Below, one piece after another: positions 33,952-42,001 of a stretch of 64,000 bases of DNA; the first letter of the stretch is position 1, and the number at the start of each line of letters is the position of its first letter. Source of the stretch: Casimicrobium huifangae (GTDB taxonomy: Bacteria > Pseudomonadota > Gammaproteobacteria > Burkholderiales > Casimicrobiaceae); contig NZ_CP041352.1 of the NCBI RefSeq assembly GCF_009746125.1, positions 1,391,847 through 1,455,846 of the forward strand. The letters run 5' to 3'. The translations under genes were made by a program, and so were the position numbers. The notes below the pieces were generated by a model. That model ran no database searches. It saw only the letters and a list, made by a program, of their open reading frames with translations, and was not told the DNA's origin.

Positions 33952-34887
33952 ATGCTCTCAGCCACTGAACTCAACAAATCCTATTCCGGCCGCGCGGTCG
34001 TGTCCGACGTGTCGCTGCGCCTGGAACCCGGCCGGGTACTGGGCCTGCTCGGCCCCAACGGCGCGGGCAAATCGACGACCGTCTCGATGCTCTGTGGCCT
34101 GCTGCGCCCGGACCGTGGCGACGTTGTTTTCGATGACGGCGCCTCACCGATGAACGGTCGCACCGACGAATTCAAACGCCGCATCGGACTGGTGCCGCAG
34201 GACATTGCACTTTACGAAGAGTTGCCAGCACGGCAGAACCTGGAGCTGTTCGGCGCGCTTTATGGTTTGACGGGCACCGACCTTGCGCGTCGCGTGGGCG
34301 AAGCGCTGGAGCTGGTCGGGTTGGCTGACCGCGCGCGCGACAAACCCTCCACCTTCAGCGGCGGCATGAAGCGCCGCCTCAACATTGCCTGCGCGCTGGT
34401 GCATGACCCGGACGTGCTGGTGTTCGACGAGCCGACAGTGGGTGTTGACCCGCAGAGCCGCAACGCGATCTTTGACAACCTCGAAGTGCTGCGCGATCGT
34501 GGCAAGGCACTGATGTACACCACGCACTACATGGAGGAGGCCGAACGCCTGTGCGACCGCATCGTGATCGTGGATCATGGTCGCGTGGTGGCCAACGACG
34601 AGCTGGGGGCGCTGCTGCGTCACGCACGCGCTGGTGAACGGCTGGAGATTGATGTCGGCCAGACAGTTGACTGCACGCCGCTGCTCGCCTTGCCGGGCGT
34701 GCTTGAGGCAACAGAGTCCAATGGGGTGCTCACCGTCAAACTGCAATCACTCGCCAGCGACATGGCGCCGGTCCTCGCGTGGTGCAACGCGAAGGGTCTT
34801 GCGATACGTCACATCAATTCGGTACGTGCCAATCTTGAGGATGTTTTCCTCGCGCTGACTGGCCGCCAACTGAGGGATCACGCATGA
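33952..34887 (+). CDS. ABC-2 exporter ATP-binding protein
   Basis: A 311-residue ATPase of the DrrA/NodI/CcmA type. Walker A GPNGAGKST (about residue 35), signature FSGGMKRRLNIACA, Walker B VLVFDEPTVGVD and switch YTTHYMEEA. A C-terminal extension follows, as in drug and polysaccharide exporters. It overlaps the next gene by four bases (ATGA) and drives that permease. Substrate unknown. Confidence 0.93.
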   Translation: MLSATELNKSYSGRAVVSDVSLRLEPGRVLGLLGPNGAGKSTTVSMLCGLLRPDRGDVVFDDGASPMNGRTDEFKRRIGLVPQDIALYEELPARQNLELFGALYGLTGTDLARRVGEALELVGLADRARDKPSTFSGGMKRRLNIACALVHDPDVLVFDEPTVGVDPQSRNAIFDNLEVLRDRGKALMYTTHYMEEAERLCDRIVIVDHGRVVANDELGALLRHARAGERLEIDVGQTVDCTPLLALPGVLEATESNGVLTVKLQSLASDMAPVLAWCNAKGLAIRHINSVRANLEDVFLALTGRQLRDHA

Positions 34888-36239
34888 GCACTCTGACCTC
34901 AAACTTTCCTGCGTTCAAGGCGCTTGTCCTTGCCGAGCTGCGGCTGTATTTTTCATCACGCCGCACGCTGATCATGAATGTGATCGCGCCGGTGCTGATT
35001 GGCGCCTTCTTCGGCTACGTCACCAACCCGAAAGACCAGACTGCGCCGCACGTGCCGGTGGCGGTGGTGGATCTTGACGGCAGCACCGTGACCAAGGCCA
35101 TCATCGAAGCAATGAGCAAGGATGCGTCGCTGGAGATCACCCGTGCCGACGAGGCACAGGCGCGCAAGCTGGTGAGCGAGGGCAAGCTGCGCGCGGCGAT
35201 TGTCTTTCCGGAGCGCTTCGGTACATCTGCTGCGACCGCGCTGTTCGCTCCCGGCGACCGGCCCAAGATCACGCTCATCGAAGACCCGAGCAAGGCGATG
35301 GAGGTGTCGCTGGTCCAGGGCCTGATGACGCAACACATCATGCAGGCGGTGGCGGCGCAGGCCTTTTCACCGACCACGCTGAGCGCGGATACCATCGCCG
35401 GCTGGCGCAAGGGGCTGGCGGATTCGGGTTCCGGCGTGTCGCCGGACCAGCAGTCTGCGCTGGGCGGTTTTTTCGATAGCCTCGAGCGCCTGCGCGTTGA
35501 TCAGGAGAAGGGCGCCACCGCCGCGCCAGTCTCGCCGGCGAGCGCTGCGACGCCAGCACCCGGCGCAACACAAGCGGCTGGCGGCATGCGGCAACCGTTC
35601 AGCCTCGACAAGCAATCCGCAGTCGGCAGCCGCGACAACCAGTACAACGGCTATGCGCACTCGTTTGCGGGGATGAGCGTGCAGTTCATCCTCTTCCTCG
35701 GCATTGATCTCGGCGTGGCGTTGCTGCTCGCCCGCCGACTCGGGCTGTGGAAGCGGCTGCGCGCGGCACCGCTCTCCCGTGCCACGCTGGTCGCGAGCCG
35801 CATGGCCAGCGGTACCGTCATCGCATGCACGCTCATGCTCGCGATCTTCGCGGCGGCGATTGCCATCTTCGGTGTGCGCATCCGCGGCAGTGTGGCGGGC
35901 TTCGCGCTGATCACATTGACGTTCGCCATCATGACGGCCGCCTTTGGGCTGTTCATCGCTGCAGTTGGCAAGACGCCGGAAGCAACGCGTGGCCTCGCGA
36001 TTGTGGTGACATTGATCATGGTGATGCTCGGCGGCGCCTGGGTGCCCAGCTTCATCTTCCCGCCGTGGCTACAGACGGCGTCGCTGGTGGTGCCGACGCG
36101 CTGGGCGGTGGACGGGTTTGACGCGATGACCTGGCGCGGCCTCGGTTTTGATGCCGCGCTGGCGCCGAGCGCCGTGTTGCTGGGCTTCGCGCTGCTGTTT
36201 GCCTTGCTGGCGCTGTGGCGGTTTCGCTGGGATGAATAG
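34884..36239 (+). CDS. ABC-2 type permease
   Basis: A 451-residue membrane protein of the YhhJ/DrrB-like ABC-2 group. One N-terminal helix (about residues 25-45) and a large periplasmic domain of about 200 residues with a Pro/Ala-rich linker (SPASAATPAPGATQAA) are followed by five helices near the C-terminus (from about residue 255). It works with the ATPase before it to extrude a drug, lipid or other substrate. Confidence 0.9.
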   Translation: MSTLTSNFPAFKALVLAELRLYFSSRRTLIMNVIAPVLIGAFFGYVTNPKDQTAPHVPVAVVDLDGSTVTKAIIEAMSKDASLEITRADEAQARKLVSEGKLRAAIVFPERFGTSAATALFAPGDRPKITLIEDPSKAMEVSLVQGLMTQHIMQAVAAQAFSPTTLSADTIAGWRKGLADSGSGVSPDQQSALGGFFDSLERLRVDQEKGATAAPVSPASAATPAPGATQAAGGMRQPFSLDKQSAVGSRDNQYNGYAHSFAGMSVQFILFLGIDLGVALLLARRLGLWKRLRAAPLSRATLVASRMASGTVIACTLMLAIFAAAIAIFGVRIRGSVAGFALITLTFAIMTAAFGLFIAAVGKTPEATRGLAIVVTLIMVMLGGAWVPSFIFPPWLQTASLVVPTRWAVDGFDAMTWRGLGFDAALAPSAVLLGFALLFALLALWRFRWDE

Positions 36240-36258
36240 CGGTGGCCTGACCGCCAGC

Positions 36259-37203
36259 TCAGTGCGTCTCCATATAAGCCGCGTTCACCGAATTGCCGAG
36301 CTTGACCATGTCGAGCAGGAAGTCAGCGAGGTAGCGCTTGAGGCCGTAGTCGAGCACTTCGTCGATGGTGCCGTAGCGCAGTTTGGCGTTGATTTCGGCG
36401 ACGATGCGGCGCGGGATGCGGCTGCTTTCGGCGGGCAGACTGTCGATCACGGCGGTCGCCTCGTCCATGCAGTAGCGCAGTGAACGCGGCAGCTTCGGGT
36501 CGAAGATCATGATCTCGGCAACGCGGCGAGCGTCGATCACGTCACGATAGGTGTCGCGATAGGCTTCCAGCGCTGACACCGACCGAAGTACTGCCGAGAG
36601 GCGGTAGTAATCGGTTTCCTTGTCAACTTCCGTTTCCTCGAAGCTGTCGGGCGCTTCGTCGGCGTACTTGACGTTCAGGATGCGCGCTGTGTTGTCGGCG
36701 CGCTCAATGAAGGTGCCGAGGCGAACGAAGTGGTAGGGCTGGTCACGCCGCGCGGTGGCGAAGGTGATGCCACGGAAGAGATGCGAGCGCTCCTTGACCC
36801 ACTCGAAGAATTCGTTGCCCGTCATCAGCGGATTGATGCTGCGTGACTTTTCCTGGAACGCGATCCAGGTGTCGTTGATGTTCTCCCACATCTCGCTGGT
36901 GATCGAGCCGCGCACGGCGCGCGCGTTCTCGCGGGTGGACTCGATGCAGTTGCGGATGGAGGATGGATGCTGGCGATCCCAGGCGAGGAAGGCGACCACA
37001 TTCTCGTAAGTTGCGGGCAGGTTGGTCGCGGCGAATTCGGCCTGCGCTTCGGTGATCACGATCGGCGTCATGGCGCCACCGGAATCGGCCGAGCGGTCGA
37101 GCATGGCGAGTGACTGCGTGACGTCGAGGATGCGCGCCATGTTCTCGGCGCGCTCAAGATAACGGCTCATCCAGTAGAGGTGGGCGGCAACGCGGCTCAA
37201 CAT
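36259..37203 (-). CDS. Alpha-E domain protein (DUF403)
   Basis: A 314-residue all-helical protein with the alpha-E signature. It begins MLSRVAAHLYWMSRYLERAE, then NMARILDV, and later has GTFIERADNTARILNVKY. The domain is known from operons that combine an ATP-grasp protein, a transglutaminase and Anbu. The proposed role is in making or handling a peptide-like product. It starts two bases before the stop of the ATP-grasp gene upstream, so the two are one operon. The gene pair is in the usual order but the transglutaminase is missing. Confidence 0.9.
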   Translation of the reverse strand: MLSRVAAHLYWMSRYLERAENMARILDVTQSLAMLDRSADSGGAMTPIVITEAQAEFAATNLPATYENVVAFLAWDRQHPSSIRNCIESTRENARAVRGSITSEMWENINDTWIAFQEKSRSINPLMTGNEFFEWVKERSHLFRGITFATARRDQPYHFVRLGTFIERADNTARILNVKYADEAPDSFEETEVDKETDYYRLSAVLRSVSALEAYRDTYRDVIDARRVAEIMIFDPKLPRSLRYCMDEATAVIDSLPAESSRIPRRIVAEINAKLRYGTIDEVLDYGLKRYLADFLLDMVKLGNSVNAAYMETH

Positions 37204-37205
37204 GA

Positions 37206-38747
37206 TTAGTTGCCCTCCGCAGTCGTGGACGCAGCCGGCGCGTTGTCATCCCCCAACACCCAGGTGTCCTTGGTGCCGCCCCCCTGTGACGAGTTGACCA
37301 CCAGCGACCCTTCACGTAGCGCGACCCGCGTCAGCCCACCGGGCACCATGCGCACCTCGCGGCCGGTGAGCACGAATGGCCGTAGATCGATATGGCGCGG
37401 GGCGATGCCGGATTCGACAAAGGTTGGGCAGCTGGAAAGCGATAGCGTGGGCTGGGCGATGTAGTTGGTCGGATTGGCCTTCACCACGGCGGCGAAGTCC
37501 TCGACTTCCTTTGCCGTCGCGGCGGGGCCGACCAGCATGCCGTAGCCGCCGGCGCCGTGGACTTCCTTGACCACCAGATCCTTCATGTTGGCGAGCACGT
37601 AGGAAAGGTCGGCAGGCTTTCTGCACTGGTAGGTGGGCACGTTGTTCAGGATCGGGTCCTCGTCGAGGTAGAACTTGATCATGTCCGGCACATACGGGTA
37701 GATCGATTTGTCGTCGGCGACGCCGGTGCCGATCGCGTTGCAGATCACGATGTTGCCCTTGACGTAGGCGTTGAACAGACCGGGCACGCCGAGCACCGAG
37801 TCGGGCCGGAAAGCGAGCGGGTCAAGGAATACGTCATCGAGGCGCCGGTACATCACGTCCACACGTTGTGGTCCGCTGGTGGTGCGCATGTAGACGTAGT
37901 CGTCCTTGACGAACAGGTCCTGGCCCTCGACCAGCTCCACGCCCATTTGCTGCGCGAGGAAGGTGTGTTCGAAGTAGGCGCTGTTGAAGCGGCCCGGAGT
38001 CAGCAGCACCACCGTCGGGTTGTCGATATCGGTTGCTTCCTTCAGCGTCTGCAACAGCAGTGCCGGGTAGTGCTCGACCGGGCGCACCGTCTGACGCAGG
38101 AAGAGCTCGGGGAATAGCCGCATCATCATCTTGCGGTTCATCAGCATGTAGCTCACGCCGGACGGCACGCGCAGGTTGTCCTCAAGCACGTAGTACTTGC
38201 CGTCGTTGTTGCGCACGATGTCGACGCCGGTGATCGACACATAGGTGTCGTGCGGCACCTTGACGCCGACCATCTTGGTCTGGAACTGCGCGTTGCCCTC
38301 GATCTGCTCACGCGGGATCAGCCCGGCCTTGAGGATCGCCTGGTCGTGATAGATGTCGGCCAGAAAACGGTTGATCGCCGTCACTCGCTGGGTGAGGCCT
38401 TTTTCGAGATAGCTCCACTCGTCGGCGGTGATGATGCGCGGGATCACGTCGGACGGGATCAGGCGCTCGGTGCCTCCCTCGTCGCCGTACACCGTGAAGG
38501 TGATGCCGATGCGGCGGAACAGCAGGTCGGCCTGGGCGCGACGCTGCGCGAGCGTTTGCTCGGGCGAGGACTGCAGCCAGTCGTTGTAGGCCGCGTAGTG
38601 GGCGCGCGTGCCCTGACTTTGCACTTGCGACTGCCCGCCGGCGGACTGACTCTGGCTCTGCGATTGCCCTCGCTCCGGCGCCCCGGCAGTGACGAGCATC
38701 TCGTCGAAATGGTGGGCAGGCGGCGGAGTGATGGCGTGCATGGTCAT
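37206..38747 (-). CDS. Circularly permuted ATP-grasp protein (DUF404/DUF407)
   Basis: About 514 residues (539 if started at ATG 38822). The N-terminus carries a low-complexity Gln/Ser stretch (SQSQSQSAGGQSQ). The ATP-grasp core contains RRIGITFTVYGDEGGTERL, VLEDNLRVPSGVSYMLMNR and RHIDLRPFVLTGREVRMVPG. This family is related to glutathionylspermidine-synthetase-like ligases and is predicted to form amide bonds with ATP. It is immediately followed by the alpha-E gene. The start is uncertain: no strong ribosome site precedes either ATG. Palindromic repeat B lies upstream. Confidence 0.88.
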   Translation of the reverse strand: MTMHAITPPPAHHFDEMLVTAGAPERGQSQSQSQSAGGQSQVQSQGTRAHYAAYNDWLQSSPEQTLAQRRAQADLLFRRIGITFTVYGDEGGTERLIPSDVIPRIITADEWSYLEKGLTQRVTAINRFLADIYHDQAILKAGLIPREQIEGNAQFQTKMVGVKVPHDTYVSITGVDIVRNNDGKYYVLEDNLRVPSGVSYMLMNRKMMMRLFPELFLRQTVRPVEHYPALLLQTLKEATDIDNPTVVLLTPGRFNSAYFEHTFLAQQMGVELVEGQDLFVKDDYVYMRTTSGPQRVDVMYRRLDDVFLDPLAFRPDSVLGVPGLFNAYVKGNIVICNAIGTGVADDKSIYPYVPDMIKFYLDEDPILNNVPTYQCRKPADLSYVLANMKDLVVKEVHGAGGYGMLVGPAATAKEVEDFAAVVKANPTNYIAQPTLSLSSCPTFVESGIAPRHIDLRPFVLTGREVRMVPGGLTRVALREGSLVVNSSQGGGTKDTWVLGDDNAPAASTTAEGN

Positions 38748-38845
38748 GATCGCGGACAACGGGACGGTTGCAATAGTACGCAGACGTTTGCAAACAAAGC
38801 AATCGGCGTGCCGTGGCGACATATCTCGGTCGATTCAGGCGTTGA

Positions 38846-38965
38846 ACAGCTTTTCATGGAAAGGCTTATTAATAATGGGCTAGAAGCTGTAAAACGCCAA
38901 AAGTCGATAAATAATAAAAATGCGGCTGTAGCCCATATGGAATGAGACTTATGGCAACAAGCTGA
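38846..38965. repeat. Dispersed palindromic repeat, copy B
   Basis: The left arm CAGCTTTTCATGGAAAGGC runs on to TTATTAATAATGGGCT. The core is CCAAAAGTCGATAAATAAT at 38898-38916, and the inverse right arm AGCCCATATGGAATGAGAC continues to AACAAGCTGAT. It lies in the divergent region between the ATP-grasp gene and the Lol permease gene, so it may overlap promoter sequences. Confidence 0.8.
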
Positions 38966-39086
38966 TGACTTTGACCTGTCGCAAATCGGCACCGGGTGCG
39001 TCGCCGCCGTGGGTGGCCTGATGCTTCGCATGACACTTCGGTACCGCTGCGGGCGTTGCAGCTCCTACCACGTAGAATCGCTGGCA

Positions 39087-40352
39087 ATGTCGTTCCCCTC
39101 CCGCTACGAGCTGGAGCTTGGCCTGCGCTACGTGCGCGCCAAACGCCGCAACAGCTTCATCTCGTTCATTTCGCTGATTTCCATGCTCGGCATCGCGCTC
39201 GGCGTGGCCGCGCTCATCATCGTGATTTCGGTGATGAACGGTTTCTCAAGCGAGCTGCGCGAGCGCATGCTGGCCGCCACCGCGCATGTCGAGGTGAAGG
39301 GCTACAGCCAGGGCGACACCTCGCCGATGAATGACTGGCAGGGTATCGCTGCCGTGCTTCAGAAGAATCCTGAAGTTGCCGCCGTGGCGCCTTACGTGCA
39401 GGGCGAAGGGCTCTGGGTCAACGGCGAGATCAACAAGCCGTCGCTGATTCGTGGCATTGAGCCAGTCGGCGAGGCACAGGTTGCCAGCGTGCAGAAGCAC
39501 ATGAAGGTCGGATCGCTGGACATGCTGAAGCCCGGCGAATGGGGCGTGATTCTGGGGGTCGATCTGGCGCGCGGCCTTGGCGTGCGCGTGGGCGAAAAAG
39601 TGGCGCTGATCACGCCGCAGGGTACGGTCACCCCGGCCGGCAGCGTGCCGCGGGTCAAGAGTTTCACCGTGACCGGGCTGTTCGAGATCGGCTGGATCGA
39701 GGCCGACTCCAGGGTGGCGCTGATTCATGTCGCCGACGCGCAGCGCTTGTACCAATTGGGCGATGCCGTGACCGGGATTCGCGTCAAGCTGCATGACCTG
39801 ATGAAGGCGCGGGAAGTGGCCGACGGCTGGCTGCGTACCCTGCCGGGCGGCCTCGGCGTATCCGACTGGACGACGCAGAACCTGAGTTTTTTCAAGGCCG
39901 TGCAGATGGAAAAGCGGGTGATGTTCATCATCCTCACGCTGATCGTCGCCGTGGCTGCGTTCAATCTGGTCAGCACGCTGGTGATGGTGGTGACTGACAA
40001 GGAGGCGGACATCGCGATCCTGCGCACGCTTGGCGCGCGGCCGGGCAGTGTGATGCAGATTTTCGTGGTGCAGGGCGCCGTGATCGGCGTCGTTGGCACC
40101 CTGATCGGGCTGGTGCTTGGGCTGTTGATCTCCTTCAATCTGGACCACGTGGTCGGCTTCATCGAGCGCGTGTTCGGCGTGACCTTCATCGACAAGACGG
40201 TGTACCTGATCACCGAGCTGCCGTCGAAGGTGCTGGCGTCGGATGTCACCACCATCACGCTGCTGAGCCTCGGGCTGTCGCTGCTCGCCACGCTGTATCC
40301 GAGCTGGCATGCAAGCCGCGTCAATCCGGCGGAGGCGTTGCGCTATGAGTGA
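39087..40352 (+). CDS. lolC: Lipoprotein-releasing ABC permease, LolC/LolE (LolF-like)
   Basis: A 421-residue inner-membrane permease. The N-terminus YELELGLRYVRAKRRNSFIS is the Lol signature. One helix, a large periplasmic domain and three C-terminal helices (FxLV region from about residue 290) follow. It extracts outer-membrane lipoproteins for transfer to LolA. Only one permease gene is present here, which suits a homodimeric LolF-type complex, unless a LolE gene lies elsewhere. Start ATG 39087 is chosen by homology. The stop overlaps lolD by eight bases. Confidence 0.93.
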   Translation: MSFPSRYELELGLRYVRAKRRNSFISFISLISMLGIALGVAALIIVISVMNGFSSELRERMLAATAHVEVKGYSQGDTSPMNDWQGIAAVLQKNPEVAAVAPYVQGEGLWVNGEINKPSLIRGIEPVGEAQVASVQKHMKVGSLDMLKPGEWGVILGVDLARGLGVRVGEKVALITPQGTVTPAGSVPRVKSFTVTGLFEIGWIEADSRVALIHVADAQRLYQLGDAVTGIRVKLHDLMKAREVADGWLRTLPGGLGVSDWTTQNLSFFKAVQMEKRVMFIILTLIVAVAAFNLVSTLVMVVTDKEADIAILRTLGARPGSVMQIFVVQGAVIGVVGTLIGLVLGLLISFNLDHVVGFIERVFGVTFIDKTVYLITELPSKVLASDVTTITLLSLGLSLLATLYPSWHASRVNPAEALRYE

Positions 40353-41112
40353 TCCGTCGGCGACGCCGGTCCTCGTTGCGCAGGGGCTCGGCAAGCGCTA
40401 CGAGAGCGGCCCGGCCAGCACTGAGGTGTTGACCGACGTGACCTTCAGCGTCGCGCCGGGGGAGACTGTCGCCATCGTGGGCGCCTCGGGCTCCGGCAAG
40501 AGCACGCTGCTGCATCTGCTGGGTGGCCTCGACACACCGACGACGGGCAGCGTGACGCTGATGGGCGAATCGCTGGCTGCCTTGTCGGACGCGGCGCGCG
40601 GCGATTTGCGCAATCGTGCGCTCGGCTTCGTCTACCAGTTTCACCATTTGCTCGCCGAACTGACCGCAGTGCAGAACGTTGCTCTTGCGTTGCGCATCCG
40701 GCGCACGCCGGTCGCCGTCGCCGAACAGAAGGCACGGCAACTGCTCGAGATCGTTGGCCTGGGCCATCGCCTGCAGCATCTGCCGTCCGAGCTTTCTGGC
40801 GGCGAACGGCAGCGGGTTGCCATCGCCCGCGCGCTGGTGACCGAGCCGGCCTGCGTGCTGGCCGACGAACCGACCGGCAATCTGGACCTCGAAAACGGCG
40901 AACGTGTATTCGATCTGCTGCTGCAGGCGACGCGCGAGCGCAACGCCTCGCTGGTGCTGGTGACCCATGATCGCCAGCTCGCCGCCCGCTGTGACCGCAC
41001 CCTGACCCTGGTGAAAGGCGTCTTGCAGGCGCTGCCCGCGCACCGGGTCCCCGAACTCTCTGCCCCGATTGCTGCGGCCGCTGTGCTGCAAGGAATACCC
41101 ATTGCCCCCTGA
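40345..41112 (+). CDS. lolD: Lipoprotein-releasing ABC ATPase
   Basis: A 255-residue ATPase. Walker A GASGSGKST (about residue 44), the LolD segment LGFVYQFHHLLAELTA, signature LSGGERQRVAIARA, Walker B VLADEPTGNLD and switch VTHD. It overlaps the permease gene by eight bases. The C-terminal tail beyond residue 230 is a little longer than in E. coli LolD. It powers lipoprotein release with the LolC-type permease. Confidence 0.94.
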   Translation: MSDPSATPVLVAQGLGKRYESGPASTEVLTDVTFSVAPGETVAIVGASGSGKSTLLHLLGGLDTPTTGSVTLMGESLAALSDAARGDLRNRALGFVYQFHHLLAELTAVQNVALALRIRRTPVAVAEQKARQLLEIVGLGHRLQHLPSELSGGERQRVAIARALVTEPACVLADEPTGNLDLENGERVFDLLLQATRERNASLVLVTHDRQLAARCDRTLTLVKGVLQALPAHRVPELSAPIAAAAVLQGIPIAP

Positions 41113-42001
41113 ACAACGTCCGGCTTTGTGGTGGTTGTTTGCCGGGATCACGCTGTTCGCCACGATGGACGCTGCGGCCAAATGGGTCGGGCGTACCTAT
41201 CCGCTCACGGCGGCGGTCTGGCTGCGCTACCTGATTCCAACGCTCATGGTGGGCGGTTATCTGTTTGCCACGCGCGGCTGGAAATTCGCGCACACACCCA
41301 ATCCTCGCGTGCAGATTTTGCGCGGCTTGTCGCTGGTGACAAGTACGCTCTGCTTCTGGACGGCCCTGCATCATCTGCCCCTGGTGGAGGCGGCAACAGT
41401 GTCGTTCGTCGGGCCGACCATCGTGGTGATCTTTTCATCGTTCCTGCTTGGCGAGCGGCCACGGCCGGCGCACTGGGTGGCGCTTGGGCTGGGTTTTACC
41501 GGGGTGCTGATTGCACTGAGGCCCGGTTTGGCCCATACTGGCATTGGTGCCGTCGCCGCACTGGGTTCCGCGACCTTCTATTCGCTCTATCTGGTGCTGA
41601 CCCGCAAAGTGTCCGGCGATGAAGATTCACTGTCGCTGCTGTTTCACGCCAACGCGATTGGTGCGATTGCGCTGACCATCGCTGCCCCGGCGACGGCACG
41701 CATGCCGGCCGGGTGGGCAGAGTGGCTGATCCTGCCCTCACTCGGCATTTTCGGCACACTCGGACACTGGTTCATGATCAAGGCCTACAGCCATGCGGAC
41801 GCATCAACGCTGGCGCCGTTCATGTACGTGCAACTGCTGGTGGCCACGTTCTGGGGCTGGCTGATTTATGACAACCTGCCGGATGGCTTCACGCTGCTCG
41901 GCATGCTGGTCATCCTGAGCAGCGGTCTGTACGTGCTCAACGACGGTCGTCGTGCCGCGCGGCAGGCGCGCGCCGACGAGGTGGCCTCAACGCCCGAGTA
42001 G
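41102..42001 (+). CDS. EamA/DMT-family transporter
   Basis: About 299 residues, ten helices in two EamA halves. ALGLGFTGVLIALRPG closes the first half, and SHADASTLAPFMYVQLLVA in the second half is a hallmark of the RhaT/YdcZ-like DMT subgroup. Start TTG 41102 is favoured because AAGGA precedes it; it lies inside the end of lolD (11-base overlap), so translation may be coupled. The 3-prime end overlaps the convergent EAL gene by 15 bases. Confidence 0.87.
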   Translation: MPPEQRPALWWLFAGITLFATMDAAAKWVGRTYPLTAAVWLRYLIPTLMVGGYLFATRGWKFAHTPNPRVQILRGLSLVTSTLCFWTALHHLPLVEAATVSFVGPTIVVIFSSFLLGERPRPAHWVALGLGFTGVLIALRPGLAHTGIGAVAALGSATFYSLYLVLTRKVSGDEDSLSLLFHANAIGAIALTIAAPATARMPAGWAEWLILPSLGIFGTLGHWFMIKAYSHADASTLAPFMYVQLLVATFWGWLIYDNLPDGFTLLGMLVILSSGLYVLNDGRRAARQARADEVASTPE

